Of a stretch of DNA of 16,156 bases, positions 1 through 5,880 are shown piece after piece. A program made the translations under genes and the position numbers. The stretch's first letter is position 1, and each line of letters opens with the position of its first letter. The stretch lies in contig JBDLHX010000052.1 in NCBI GenBank assembly GCA_039715165.1, positions 1-16,156 of the forward strand, written 5' to 3'. A model generated the notes under the pieces. It did not search any database, was not told the origin of the DNA, and worked only from the letters and a program-made list of their open reading frames with translations. This DNA comes from JAHEEL01 sp039715165 (GTDB lineage: Bacteria > Actinomycetota > Acidimicrobiia > Spongiisociales > UBA5794).

Positions 1-597
1 CGCACCGGAGATGTCACCGTCCCTGATGAGCACGATCCGGCCGCCGGCCTCCCGCACGCCGCGGATGTAGTCCTCGTTGCGGGGACGGTCGAGGATGACG
101 GCGGTCACCTCATCGACATCTTTGCCCTTCGCCTTGGCGACCTGCTGCAGATTGTGTGCGACCGGCGCGTTGATGTCGATCAACCCGGCGGCTTCCTCGC
201 CGACGGCGATCTTGTCCATGTAGACGAGCGAGCCCGGTGCGTACATCGAGCCGCGGTCTGCCATGGCGATGACGGCGAGCGCGCCGTTCATGCCCTCGGC
301 CGTCAGATGGGTCCCATCCACCGGATCGACGGCCACGTCCATGCGGGGCTCCCGGCCGTTGCCGACGACCTCCCCGTTGAAGAGCATCGGGGCTTCGTCC
401 TTCTCGCCTTCGCCGATGATGACGGTCCCGTCCACATCGACGGTCGACAGCATGTGGCGCATCGCATCCACCGCGGCCTGATCGGCGGCATTCTTGTCGC
501 CCCGCCCCTGCCACTTCGACGCGGCCATCGCAGCCGCCTCTGTGACGCGAACGAGTTCGAGGGCGAGATTGCGGTCGGCCGGCTGTTCCAGTGCCAC
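1..597 (-). CDS. glpX: Fructose-1,6-bisphosphatase class II (GlpX), C-terminus beyond window
   Basis: It hydrolyses fructose 1,6-bisphosphate to fructose 6-phosphate in the cytoplasm, the committed step of gluconeogenesis; actinobacteria generally use this GlpX class. Only the first 199 residues lie in the window (full family length is roughly 320-340), and the frame is open to base 1. The N-terminus carries the family signature RNLALELVRVTEAA (residues 9-22), then GRGDKNAADQAAVDAMR (31-47), IGEGEKDEAPM (61-71) and the metal/phosphate motif DPVDGT (91-96). D34, E63, D91 and D94 match the expected metal-site positions. I chose the GTG at 597 because the homologous N-terminus begins there and AAGG lies about 9 bases upstream. 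The gene starts 4 bp after the thiolase stop, so it is probably co-transcribed with it. Nothing looks broken in the visible part. Confidence 0.93.
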   Translation of the reverse strand, partial: MALEQPADRNLALELVRVTEAAAMAASKWQGRGDKNAADQAAVDAMRHMLSTVDVDGTVIIGEGEKDEAPMLFNGEVVGNGREPRMDVAVDPVDGTHLTAEGMNGALAVIAMADRGSMYAPGSLVYMDKIAVGEEAAGLIDINAPVAHNLQQVAKAKGKDVDEVTAVILDRPRNEDYIRGVREAGGRIVLIRDGDISGA

Positions 598-601
598 GGC
601 G

Positions 602-1777
602 CTAGACCTTGATGATCAGCGCGTCACCCTGCCCGCCTCCGCCGCAGAGAGCTGCGCCTCCGATGCCGCCACCACGGGCCCGCAGGGCGCCGATGAGCGT
701 CGCGACGATCCGCGCACCCGAACCACCCAGCGGATGCCCGAGTGCGATGGCGCCGCCGTTGACGTTCACCTTGTCATGGGGGAGGCCGAGGAGGTTCGCC
801 GAGTGCAGCGCCACGGCTGCGAACGCCTCGTTGATCTCGACGAGATCGAGATCGGCGACGCTGAGACCGGCCTTGTCGAGAGCGAGTCGCACGGCGTTGG
901 CGGGCTGGGCCTGAAGGCTCGTGTCCGGCCCGGCGACCTGGCCGTACGAGAGGATCTCGGCGACGACGGGCATGCCCATTGCCTCGGCCGTCTCGCGATC
1001 GGCAACGACCATCGCCGTTGCACCGTCCGAGATCTGCGACGCATTGCCGGCCGTTATGGTCCCGTCCTTCATGAATGCAGGCCGCAGGTTGCCGAGCGTC
1101 TCTACGGTCGTCCCGGGGCGCATGCCTTCGTCGTGCTCGATGAGGATCGGGTCACCCTTGCGCTGGGGCACCTCGACCGGAACGATCTCGAAGTCGAAGG
1201 CCCCGGCTTCGGTGGCAGCGATGGCCCGCGCATGGCTCTCCGCGGCCCACTCATCCTGTTCCGCGCGCCCAATGCCGAGCTTGGTGTTGTTCTGATCGGT
1301 GGAGAGACCCATGAGGACGTCGTCGAACGCACACATGAGCCCGTCCCGGTTGAGGGCATCGACGAGCTGTGCGTCGCCGTAGCCGAACCCGAAGCGGGCC
1401 CCTTTGATGATGTGAGGGGCGTTCGTCATGGACTCCATGCCGCCGGCCATCACGATCTTCGACTCTCCGGCCCTGATGTGCATGTCCGCATCCGCGATCG
1501 TCGCGGTGCCGGACAAGCACGCCTTGTCGAGCGTTGTCGTCGGCACCGTCATCGGGATGCCGCCGTTCGCGGCAGCCTGGCGGCCGGTGACCTGGCCCTG
1601 ACCCGTTTGGATCACGTGTCCGAACAGCGCCTCGTCGATCTGGTCACCGCTGAGGCCGGAGCGCTCGAGGGCCGCGGCGATGGCGAAGCCGCCGAGCTCC
1701 ATGGCGGAGAAGGAGGTGAAGCCGCCTCGGAACTTGCCGATCGGTGTGCGTGCGATCGAGGAGATGACGGTGGTCAT
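602..1777 (-). CDS. Acetyl-CoA C-acetyltransferase (thiolase)
   Basis: A 391-residue biosynthetic-type thiolase that condenses or cleaves acetoacetyl-CoA/3-ketoacyl-CoA with CoA in the cytosol. All catalytic elements are visible: nucleophile C87 in LDKACLSGT, NEAFA near residues 313-317, H348 in GHPLGGSGAR, and C378 in ALCGGGGQG. H348 and C378 fall at the same numbers as in the well-studied Zoogloea enzyme, which supports full length and this start. The ATG at 1777 has GAAAGGG about 7 bases upstream. The first catalytic loop reads DKACLSGT, against the common NK.C.SG. Neighbours are methylmalonyl-CoA epimerase and a carboxylase-like small protein upstream and glpX 4 bp downstream, which suggests a short-chain acyl-CoA/propionate module. 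Chain-length preference cannot be read from the sequence, so atoB- versus fadA-type naming is left open. Confidence 0.93.
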   Translation of the reverse strand: MTTVISSIARTPIGKFRGGFTSFSAMELGGFAIAAALERSGLSGDQIDEALFGHVIQTGQGQVTGRQAAANGGIPMTVPTTTLDKACLSGTATIADADMHIRAGESKIVMAGGMESMTNAPHIIKGARFGFGYGDAQLVDALNRDGLMCAFDDVLMGLSTDQNNTKLGIGRAEQDEWAAESHARAIAATEAGAFDFEIVPVEVPQRKGDPILIEHDEGMRPGTTVETLGNLRPAFMKDGTITAGNASQISDGATAMVVADRETAEAMGMPVVAEILSYGQVAGPDTSLQAQPANAVRLALDKAGLSVADLDLVEINEAFAAVALHSANLLGLPHDKVNVNGGAIALGHPLGGSGARIVATLIGALRARGGGIGGAALCGGGGQGDALIIKV

Positions 1778-1858
1778 TGCAGCCCTTTCATGGCGTCCAC
1801 GAAAGATGGTACCCGTCGCGATCAGCGCGAATGCCGGCCGAATGGGGCCGATTGGACG

Positions 1859-2092
1859 CTACGTCGTCGACTCTCCGACGTCGGCCCAGGGGGTCTCGTT
1901 GAAGAGGTGCGACGGAAGCGCCGTCGGAATGTCACGAGGCCGGTTCGACTGCACCCAATGGCTCTGTCGCGGAACCGGCGGCCTCGTCGACCGCGTGTCG
2001 GCGTCGGATGCCTCGGCGTGGGCAACGGCGGCAGTGACGGCGGCCACGACGCACGAGTCTGCGCCGCCCTTGATGGAGATGATCCTGCTCAC
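1859..2092 (-). CDS. Small protein, possible acyl-CoA carboxylase epsilon-type subunit
   Basis: A 77-residue protein translated from GTG at 2092. The start overlaps the epimerase stop as GTGA, with GAGGGAG about 8 bases upstream, so the two are probably translationally coupled. The layout is a short beta-strand (RIISIKGG, residues 3-10), an Ala-rich helix (VVAAVTAAVAHAEA, 15-28), a polar/Pro-rich linker and a tail with two Trp residues (near 46 and 69). A strand, a helix and a Trp after a loose linker is the pattern of the small epsilon subunits of actinobacterial acyl-CoA carboxylases, and the methylmalonyl-CoA neighbourhood fits. The similarity is weak and seen only by eye; a decarboxylase delta/gamma-type small subunit or an unrelated protein is possible. 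GC-rich third positions and the coupled start argue that the gene is real. No carboxylase alpha or beta subunit is in the window. Confidence 0.6.
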   Translation of the reverse strand: MSRIISIKGGADSCVVAAVTAAVAHAEASDADTRSTRPPVPRQSHWVQSNRPRDIPTALPSHLFNETPWADVGESTT

Positions 2093-2496
2093 GAGGCTCC
2101 CTCGACGAGTTCGACCAGGGTACCTGCGAACGCGGATGGATGGACGAATGCGATGCGGTGGCCGCCTCCGCCCGTGCGCGCCTCTTGGTCGATGAGTCGG
2201 GTTCCGTTCTCTTCGAGGTGTTCGAGAGCGGCGTCGATGTCGGGCACCGCGAACGCGATGTGGTGCAGGCCCTCGCCGCGCTTCTCGAGGAAGCGTCCAA
2301 CCGGCGTGTCCGGGTGGAGCGGCTGGAGGATCTGGACGTTCGAGCCACCGATCGGCACCATCGCCTCCTCGACTCCCTGCGATTCGACGACCTCGCGAGA
2401 CACGGGCTCGGCTCCGTACTGCGCTCGGAGGTCGGCGAGGGTGGCGTCGAGATCACGGACGGCGATCGCCACGTGATCGATGTTGTAGGGCAGCAT
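2089..2496 (-). CDS. mce: Methylmalonyl-CoA epimerase
   Basis: A 135-residue glyoxalase/VOC-fold protein that interconverts (2R)- and (2S)-methylmalonyl-CoA, linking propionyl-CoA carboxylase to methylmalonyl-CoA mutase. Two beta-alpha-beta-beta-beta modules are visible: IDHVAIAVRDLD (residues 6-17) and GLHHIAFAVPDIDAALE (76-92). Probable metal ligands are H8, Q55 (in VQILQP), H79 and E129 (in TLVELVE), following the family order His-Gln-His-Glu. Length is typical. The ATG at 2496 has no clear Shine-Dalgarno sequence, but a TAACCT box ends 6 bases before it, within the 17-bp gap after the kinase gene. Transcription may therefore begin here and be leaderless. It is followed by the carboxylase-like small protein, a thiolase and glpX on the same strand. 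Confidence 0.92.
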   Translation of the reverse strand: MLPYNIDHVAIAVRDLDATLADLRAQYGAEPVSREVVESQGVEEAMVPIGGSNVQILQPLHPDTPVGRFLEKRGEGLHHIAFAVPDIDAALEHLEENGTRLIDQEARTGGGGHRIAFVHPSAFAGTLVELVEGAS

Positions 2497-2502
2497 GCTG
2501 CG

Positions 2503-2508
2503 AGGTTA
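2503..2508 (-). promoter_or_regulatory. Candidate -10 box of a leaderless promoter for the epimerase operon
   Basis: TAACCT on the minus strand ends 6 nt before the ATG at 2496, putting the expected transcription start at or next to the start codon. No Shine-Dalgarno sequence is present. No convincing -35 was found; it would lie in the 3' end of the kinase gene. Confidence 0.35.
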
Positions 2509-2513
2509 GATCC

Positions 2514-3818
2514 CTACAGCCGCGTTGCGACCTCGATCTCGGTAGGCATCGCAGGGCGGTCCGTGCTCTTAGGGAGATTGGCTTCCTTCACGAGGTCGAC
2601 GTCGAAGCAGAATGCGGAACCCACGGGGAAGCGGTTCTCGTACCAGAGGTCGCCGCCCATCGCCCGCGCGAGCTTGCGGGCGATCGGGAGTCCGAGCCCG
2701 ACGCCTTGCTCTATTCGAGCGTCGCCTTTCGAGAGCTGCTCGAAATGCTCGAAGATGCGTTCCTGGTCGGCGTCGGCGACGCCGGCTCCGTTGTCGGCCA
2801 CGATGAGCGTGTAGACGCCCTCACGGCGCTCCTCGCCGGAGACGTGAATGTCGTTCCCGCCGTACTTGAGCGCATTCTCCAGGAGGTTCCGGAGGATCTG
2901 CCGCAAGCGCACCGGGTCCGACCAGACGACGACGTAGACGGGGATGTCGATCTCCACGGAGGTCTGCCCGTCGAACACCATGTCGGCGACGGTTGCGGCG
3001 ATCGGCAGGACCGCGACCTGTTCGATGTGGAGGCGCAACTGGCCGGCCTCGAGCCGAGGGATCACGAGGATGTCTTCGACGAGGTTCGCGAGATGATCCG
3101 ACTCGCCCCGCAGGATCGTCAGGAATTCGTCGACCTCGGATGGCGGAAGATCCCGCCAGTGGTCCCGGAGGGTCTCGGCGAATCCCGAGATGCCCGTGAT
3201 CGGTGTACGGAGTTCGTGGGAGACCATGGATACGAACTCGTTCTTCACTTCGACGGTCCGGCGTTCCTGTTCGAGGAGAAGCCGCTGACGGTCCTGGATC
3301 TCGAGGAGGATCCGGGTGGCCCCCGACATGAGCGCCACGATGTCGATGAGGATCACGATTGTGATGAGCCCGTCGAAAGCACCTCGATCGTCCGCGTTGA
3401 GCACGCCGGAGCCTTCCATCGCCATGACGGCTGCGGCCCACACGAGGGCATAGAACATGAGAAAGCCGGCCTGTCGCGGGGGCAGGAGGAGCGCCACGGC
3501 GACGAAGGCGTAGGCGAGTGCTGCCACCTGCACCGACGGTGAGGCGCCGCCGATGACGAGCGCTGCGCCGATGAGGGTGATGTCGACGATGAGAGGAGCC
3601 GTAGCCGTCTCGCCCTTGGCCCTGCGGTAGATCGCATCGATCAATATGAGGAGCGCGCCGACGGCGAACGGGATCGTGTAGGGGGCCGAACCGGCGAAGG
3701 CGAACGCCGTCGCAGCGATGCCGGCGACCAGAGCGCTGGCGGCGCGGACGCGGTGGTACGCGGCCCGAATGGCCGCGTAATCGATTGGTGCCCGGCCGGT
3801 GGCCAGCTGTGGAATCAC
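2514..3818 (-). CDS. Membrane-bound sensor histidine kinase, orphan
   Basis: A 434-residue kinase. About six hydrophobic helices span residues 28-165 with only short loops, so sensing is probably in or near the membrane rather than by an extracellular domain. A linker helix (about 169-192) leads to the HisKA dimerisation domain with the phospho-acceptor H201 in SHELRTPITG. The HATPase_c domain has the N box around N315 (LLENALKYGG), G1 motif DNGAG (342-346) and G2 motif GVGLGL (372-377), so it looks catalytically intact. The C-terminus ends in a short polar tail. The start is GTG at 3818 with AAGGA upstream. No response regulator is adjacent: the flanking genes are a PHP phosphoesterase (57 bp upstream) and methylmalonyl-CoA epimerase (17 bp downstream). 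Its signal and partner are unknown. Confidence 0.9.
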   Translation of the reverse strand: MIPQLATGRAPIDYAAIRAAYHRVRAASALVAGIAATAFAFAGSAPYTIPFAVGALLILIDAIYRRAKGETATAPLIVDITLIGAALVIGGASPSVQVAALAYAFVAVALLLPPRQAGFLMFYALVWAAAVMAMEGSGVLNADDRGAFDGLITIVILIDIVALMSGATRILLEIQDRQRLLLEQERRTVEVKNEFVSMVSHELRTPITGISGFAETLRDHWRDLPPSEVDEFLTILRGESDHLANLVEDILVIPRLEAGQLRLHIEQVAVLPIAATVADMVFDGQTSVEIDIPVYVVVWSDPVRLRQILRNLLENALKYGGNDIHVSGEERREGVYTLIVADNGAGVADADQERIFEHFEQLSKGDARIEQGVGLGLPIARKLARAMGGDLWYENRFPVGSAFCFDVDLVKEANLPKSTDRPAMPTEIEVATRL

Positions 3819-3875
3819 CAGGTTTCCTTCTTGTCCTCCGTCTGTATCGGCCGCCCGGACCGGGTTGTTGACCGT

Positions 3876-4715
3876 TTACGGGCGTCTCGAACGGAGTTCC
3901 TCGAGGGCGTGGTCGGGAACGACGAGGTCCCCTTTGCCGACGCCGATCTGGAGGTGCGGCTTCCCGGAGCCGTGGTAGTCGGAACCCCCGGTGGCTACGA
4001 GGCCGAGGTCCGTGGCGATCTCCGCGAGCTGCGTTCGAATGTGCGGAGGATGCTCCGAGTAGTAGGCCTCGATGCCCCCGAGGCCGACGTCGCGTAGGCC
4101 GGTGAACAGCGAACGCAGCGTCGAATCTTCGGGGTTGATCGTCAGCGGATGGGCGATGGAGGTCACGCCCCCGGATGCGGCCGTGAGCTCAATCGCCTGG
4201 GTCGCGGTGAGGCGATCGCGCTCGACGTACGCTGGGCGTCCGTCGCCGAGGAGTTCCCGGAACGCCTCCGCTCGGTCAACGACGGCGCCGTTTGCGGTGA
4301 GTGCGTCTGCGATGTGAGGTCTTCCGACCGCGTCTCCCTTTGCTTGTGCGGTGACGTCGTCGATCGATATCTCGTAGCCAAGGCTGTTGAGACGTCTGAC
4401 GATCTCGTAGTTGCGGACACTGCGTCCCGAACGCAGCGCTTCGAGGCGGTCCTGGAGGGGCCCCGGCTCGGGCTCGATGAAGTAGGCGAGCATGTGGATC
4501 TTGACGCCGCCGTGGTCGACGGAGAGCTCAACGCCGGGGACGAGCTCAATATCCCGCCGTTGTGCCTCTTCCTGGGCCGCCGGTATGCCGGAGAGCGTGT
4601 CGTGGTCGGTGAGAGCGATCGCTGTGAGGGACAGAGCGGCTGCCTTGCGGACGATGATTTCGGGTGCGTCGGTGCCGTCGGAGGCGGACGAGTGCAGGTG
4701 GAGGTCGACTGCCAA
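3876..4715 (-). CDS. PHP-domain metal-dependent phosphoesterase (TrpH/RNase AM-like)
   Basis: A 279-residue cytosolic PHP-superfamily hydrolase. The metal-binding set is complete: H6 and H8 in DLHLHS, D13, D37/H38 in LTDHDT, E63 in PGVELS, H74, H134 in GRPHIA, H189 in SIAHPLT, H222 in YYSEH, and D246/H248 in GSDYHG. Relatives of this size include 5'-3' exoribonuclease/nucleoside 3',5'-bisphosphate phosphatases (YciV/RNase AM, TrpH). Cleavage of a 5'-nucleotide or a 3',5'-bisphosphate is therefore the best guess, but the substrate is not shown by the sequence. The start is TTG at 4715, which begins the canonical LHLHS N-terminus and lies 4 bp after the stop of the small membrane protein. The frame is open further upstream but would overlap that gene. 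Confidence 0.88.
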   Translation of the reverse strand: MAVDLHLHSSASDGTDAPEIIVRKAAALSLTAIALTDHDTLSGIPAAQEEAQRRDIELVPGVELSVDHGGVKIHMLAYFIEPEPGPLQDRLEALRSGRSVRNYEIVRRLNSLGYEISIDDVTAQAKGDAVGRPHIADALTANGAVVDRAEAFRELLGDGRPAYVERDRLTATQAIELTAASGGVTSIAHPLTINPEDSTLRSLFTGLRDVGLGGIEAYYSEHPPHIRTQLAEIATDLGLVATGGSDYHGSGKPHLQIGVGKGDLVVPDHALEELRSRRP

Positions 4716-4719
4716 GGGT

Positions 4720-4887
4720 TCAGCCGGTGAGGTAAGTGATGACGATGAGGGCGGCCGCGATGGCGAGTGCGTACCCGGCGTACTTCTTCGTGAGGTCGAT
4801 GACCCGTTGGCGGCGCTTGACCTTCGCCTCGGCCGCCTGCTTCTCGGCCCGGTTCGCCCGCTGGCGATCGCGTTTGTCGGTTGCCAT
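4720..4887 (-). CDS. Small basic single-pass membrane protein
   Basis: A 55-residue protein starting at ATG 4887. Residues 1-35 are strongly basic and predicted helical (KRDRQRANRAEKQAAEAKVK followed by RRQR). Residues about 36-54 form one hydrophobic segment (YAGYALAIAAALIVITYL) ending almost at the C-terminus. The expected topology is a tail-anchored protein with a charged cytoplasmic helix. This layout resembles the N-terminal anchor of actinobacterial PpiB-type cyclophilins, which is suggestive because a cyclophilin gene lies 47 bp upstream. The gene has no good Shine-Dalgarno site but has TACCCT ending 7 nt before the ATG. It ends 4 bp before the PHP gene, so the pair is probably co-expressed. 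Function unknown. Confidence 0.72.
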   Translation of the reverse strand: MATDKRDRQRANRAEKQAAEAKVKRRQRVIDLTKKYAGYALAIAAALIVITYLTG

Positions 4888-4894
4888 GACCGGC

Positions 4895-4900
4895 AGGGTA
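4895..4900 (-). promoter_or_regulatory. Candidate -10 box, leaderless start of the small membrane protein gene
   Basis: TACCCT on the minus strand is followed by exactly 7 nt and then ATG at 4887. The same box and spacing occur before the receiver gene at 9942. No Shine-Dalgarno is visible and no -35 was recognised. Confidence 0.35.
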
Positions 4901-4934
4901 CCGGATGCGCGAACGCACCCGGCTCGGCGGGGCG

Positions 4935-5702
4935 CTACCCGTCGAGTGTGGCGGTGTTCACGTAGATCGTCTCGAGCGGGGTGCTCGGGACTGGATCGGG
5001 GCTGCCGGGAGCCTGGCCGAGCCGCGTCCGCTCGATCTGGTCGAGGACGTCGAGGCCGTCGGTGACGCGGCCGAAGATCGTGTACTGGGGAGGGAGTTCG
5101 GCGTCGCCGAGCATGATGAAGAACTGGCTCCCGCCGGTCCCGGGGCCGGCGTTGGCCATGGCGATCATGCCCCGTTCGTAGAGCGTGCCGGCGGGCGGGA
5201 ATTCGTCGGGGATCGTGTAGCCGGGCCCACCCATGCCCGAGGCGGTCGGATCCCCACCCTGCACGATGTAGCCGGGGATGAGGCGGTGGACAACCGTCCC
5301 ATCGAAGTAGCCCTCGCTCGCGAGGAACGCAAATGAGTTGGCGGTTGCCGAGGCGATGCTCGATTCGAGTTCGATCGTGATGTCCCCACAGGAGGTGCTC
5401 ATCACGACGGTGGCGGGAGCGGCGGAGTCGAGACCCATGTCGGCGGGCGCATCGAACTCCATTGGTGTCACCGGGGCGGGTGCGCTCGCTCCGCAGGCGG
5501 GCTGCTGGGCGAGGAAGCCCGCGTAGTCCCTCGGGACGACGTCGAGCGGCACCTCGGGGAGGGTCGTCGTGGTGGTGGCCGGCGTGGCAGTGGATGCGGT
5601 GGTCGCCGGCGCGGCGGTGGTTGGGGTGGTCGTGGGCGCGGCCTCGCTGCACGCCGTGAGGGCGAAGGCGGCGGCGGCAGCGATGATGATGAGTCGTTTC
5701 AC
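4935..5702 (-). CDS. Cyclophilin-type peptidyl-prolyl isomerase, lipoprotein
   Basis: A 255-residue exported prolyl isomerase that assists protein folding outside the membrane. The N-terminus (VKR, then a hydrophobic run to residue 17) ends in the lipobox LTAC with C18 as the lipidated residue. A Thr/Ala/Pro-rich spacer (about 19-50) follows, then the cyclophilin domain from about residue 88 to the end. Hallmarks are the catalytic-type stretch VVHRLIPGYIVQGGDP, GSQFFIML and FGRVTDGLDVLDQI. The start is GTG at 5702; the frame is open upstream to 5939, but a signal peptide must begin at its N-terminus. TAGGAT ends 7 nt before this GTG, so the transcript may be leaderless. The gene diverges from lysC and heads the minus-strand run. 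Two Cys in the mature part (in PACGAS and STSCGD) could form a disulfide. Confidence 0.92.
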   Translation of the reverse strand: MKRLIIIAAAAAFALTACSEAAPTTTPTTAAPATTASTATPATTTTTLPEVPLDVVPRDYAGFLAQQPACGASAPAPVTPMEFDAPADMGLDSAAPATVVMSTSCGDITIELESSIASATANSFAFLASEGYFDGTVVHRLIPGYIVQGGDPTASGMGGPGYTIPDEFPPAGTLYERGMIAMANAGPGTGGSQFFIMLGDAELPPQYTIFGRVTDGLDVLDQIERTRLGQAPGSPDPVPSTPLETIYVNTATLDG

Positions 5703-5709
5703 GGGAGAG

Positions 5710-5715
5710 ATCCTA
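5710..5715 (-). promoter_or_regulatory. Candidate -10 box for the cyclophilin gene
   Basis: TAGGAT on the minus strand ends 7 nt before the GTG at 5702, predicting a leaderless mRNA. It overlaps the left arm of a 6-bp inverted repeat (5712-5717 with 5729-5734). No clear -35 is present. Confidence 0.35.
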
Positions 5716-5734
5716 TGGGCACCCCCCACATAGG
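5712..5734. repeat. Inverted repeat CCTATG-N11-CATAGG overlapping the cyclophilin promoter
   Basis: Perfect 6-bp arms lie at 5712-5717 and 5729-5734, separated by 11 bases. The left arm covers most of the candidate -10 box of the cyclophilin gene, so it could be an operator half-site pair. Six-base arms can arise by chance; there is no second copy in the window. Confidence 0.3.
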
Positions 5735-5797
5735 TGCTTCTGGAGCCCACGGTTCGGGACACCCGCTCGAAGCTCTTCATTCTCTGGGCTGGTGGCG

Positions 5798-5807
5798 CCG
5801 TATACGG
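5798..5807. repeat. 10-bp palindrome CCGTATACGG in the divergent region
   Basis: A perfect 10-bp palindrome about 74 bp upstream of the lysC start, in the 178-bp region between the divergent cyclophilin and lysC genes. It could be a regulator site or contain an alternative -10 (TATACG). The rest of this gap holds no gene I can support. Confidence 0.25.
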
Positions 5808-5864
5808 GGACTGCAACCCTGGGTACGCGTTTGGGGGGGTGTTCTGCAATCGGGGGGTCGGACC

Positions 5865-5870
5865 TACACT
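5865..5870 (+). promoter_or_regulatory. Candidate -10 box for lysC-asd
   Basis: TACACT lies 10 nt before the ATG at 5881, implying a very short leader. A GAGG ribosome-binding sequence also sits between the box and the ATG, so the two readings compete. The same hexamer occurs upstream of the tRNA-Pro gene. No good -35 is visible. Confidence 0.3.
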
Positions 5871-5880
5871 CACCGAGGAC

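Noticed and set aside
494..2476. Very long plus-strand open frame (660 codons) across the thiolase, small gene and epimerase
   Set aside because: It is antisense to three well-supported genes, has low-complexity Arg/Asp/Gly-rich content with no recognisable domain, and is the expected by-product of GC-rich codon use on the other strand.
4888..5652. Long frame joining the small membrane protein to sequence inside the cyclophilin gene
   Set aside because: The upstream part is an out-of-frame reading of the cyclophilin, rich in Arg/His; only the 55 codons from the ATG at 4887 look like a protein.
5740..5770. GGTTCGGGACACC as a possible T arm of a tRNA-Sec gene
   Set aside because: No matching acceptor, anticodon or variable stems can be drawn around it. 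No other tRNA besides tRNA-Pro was found, so selC is not in the window as far as I can see.
5734..5880. N-terminal extension of aspartokinase from 5734
   Set aside because: The aspartokinase N-terminus (MALVVQKFGGTSV) is near-universal, and the extension has no such content and would cover the promoter region.
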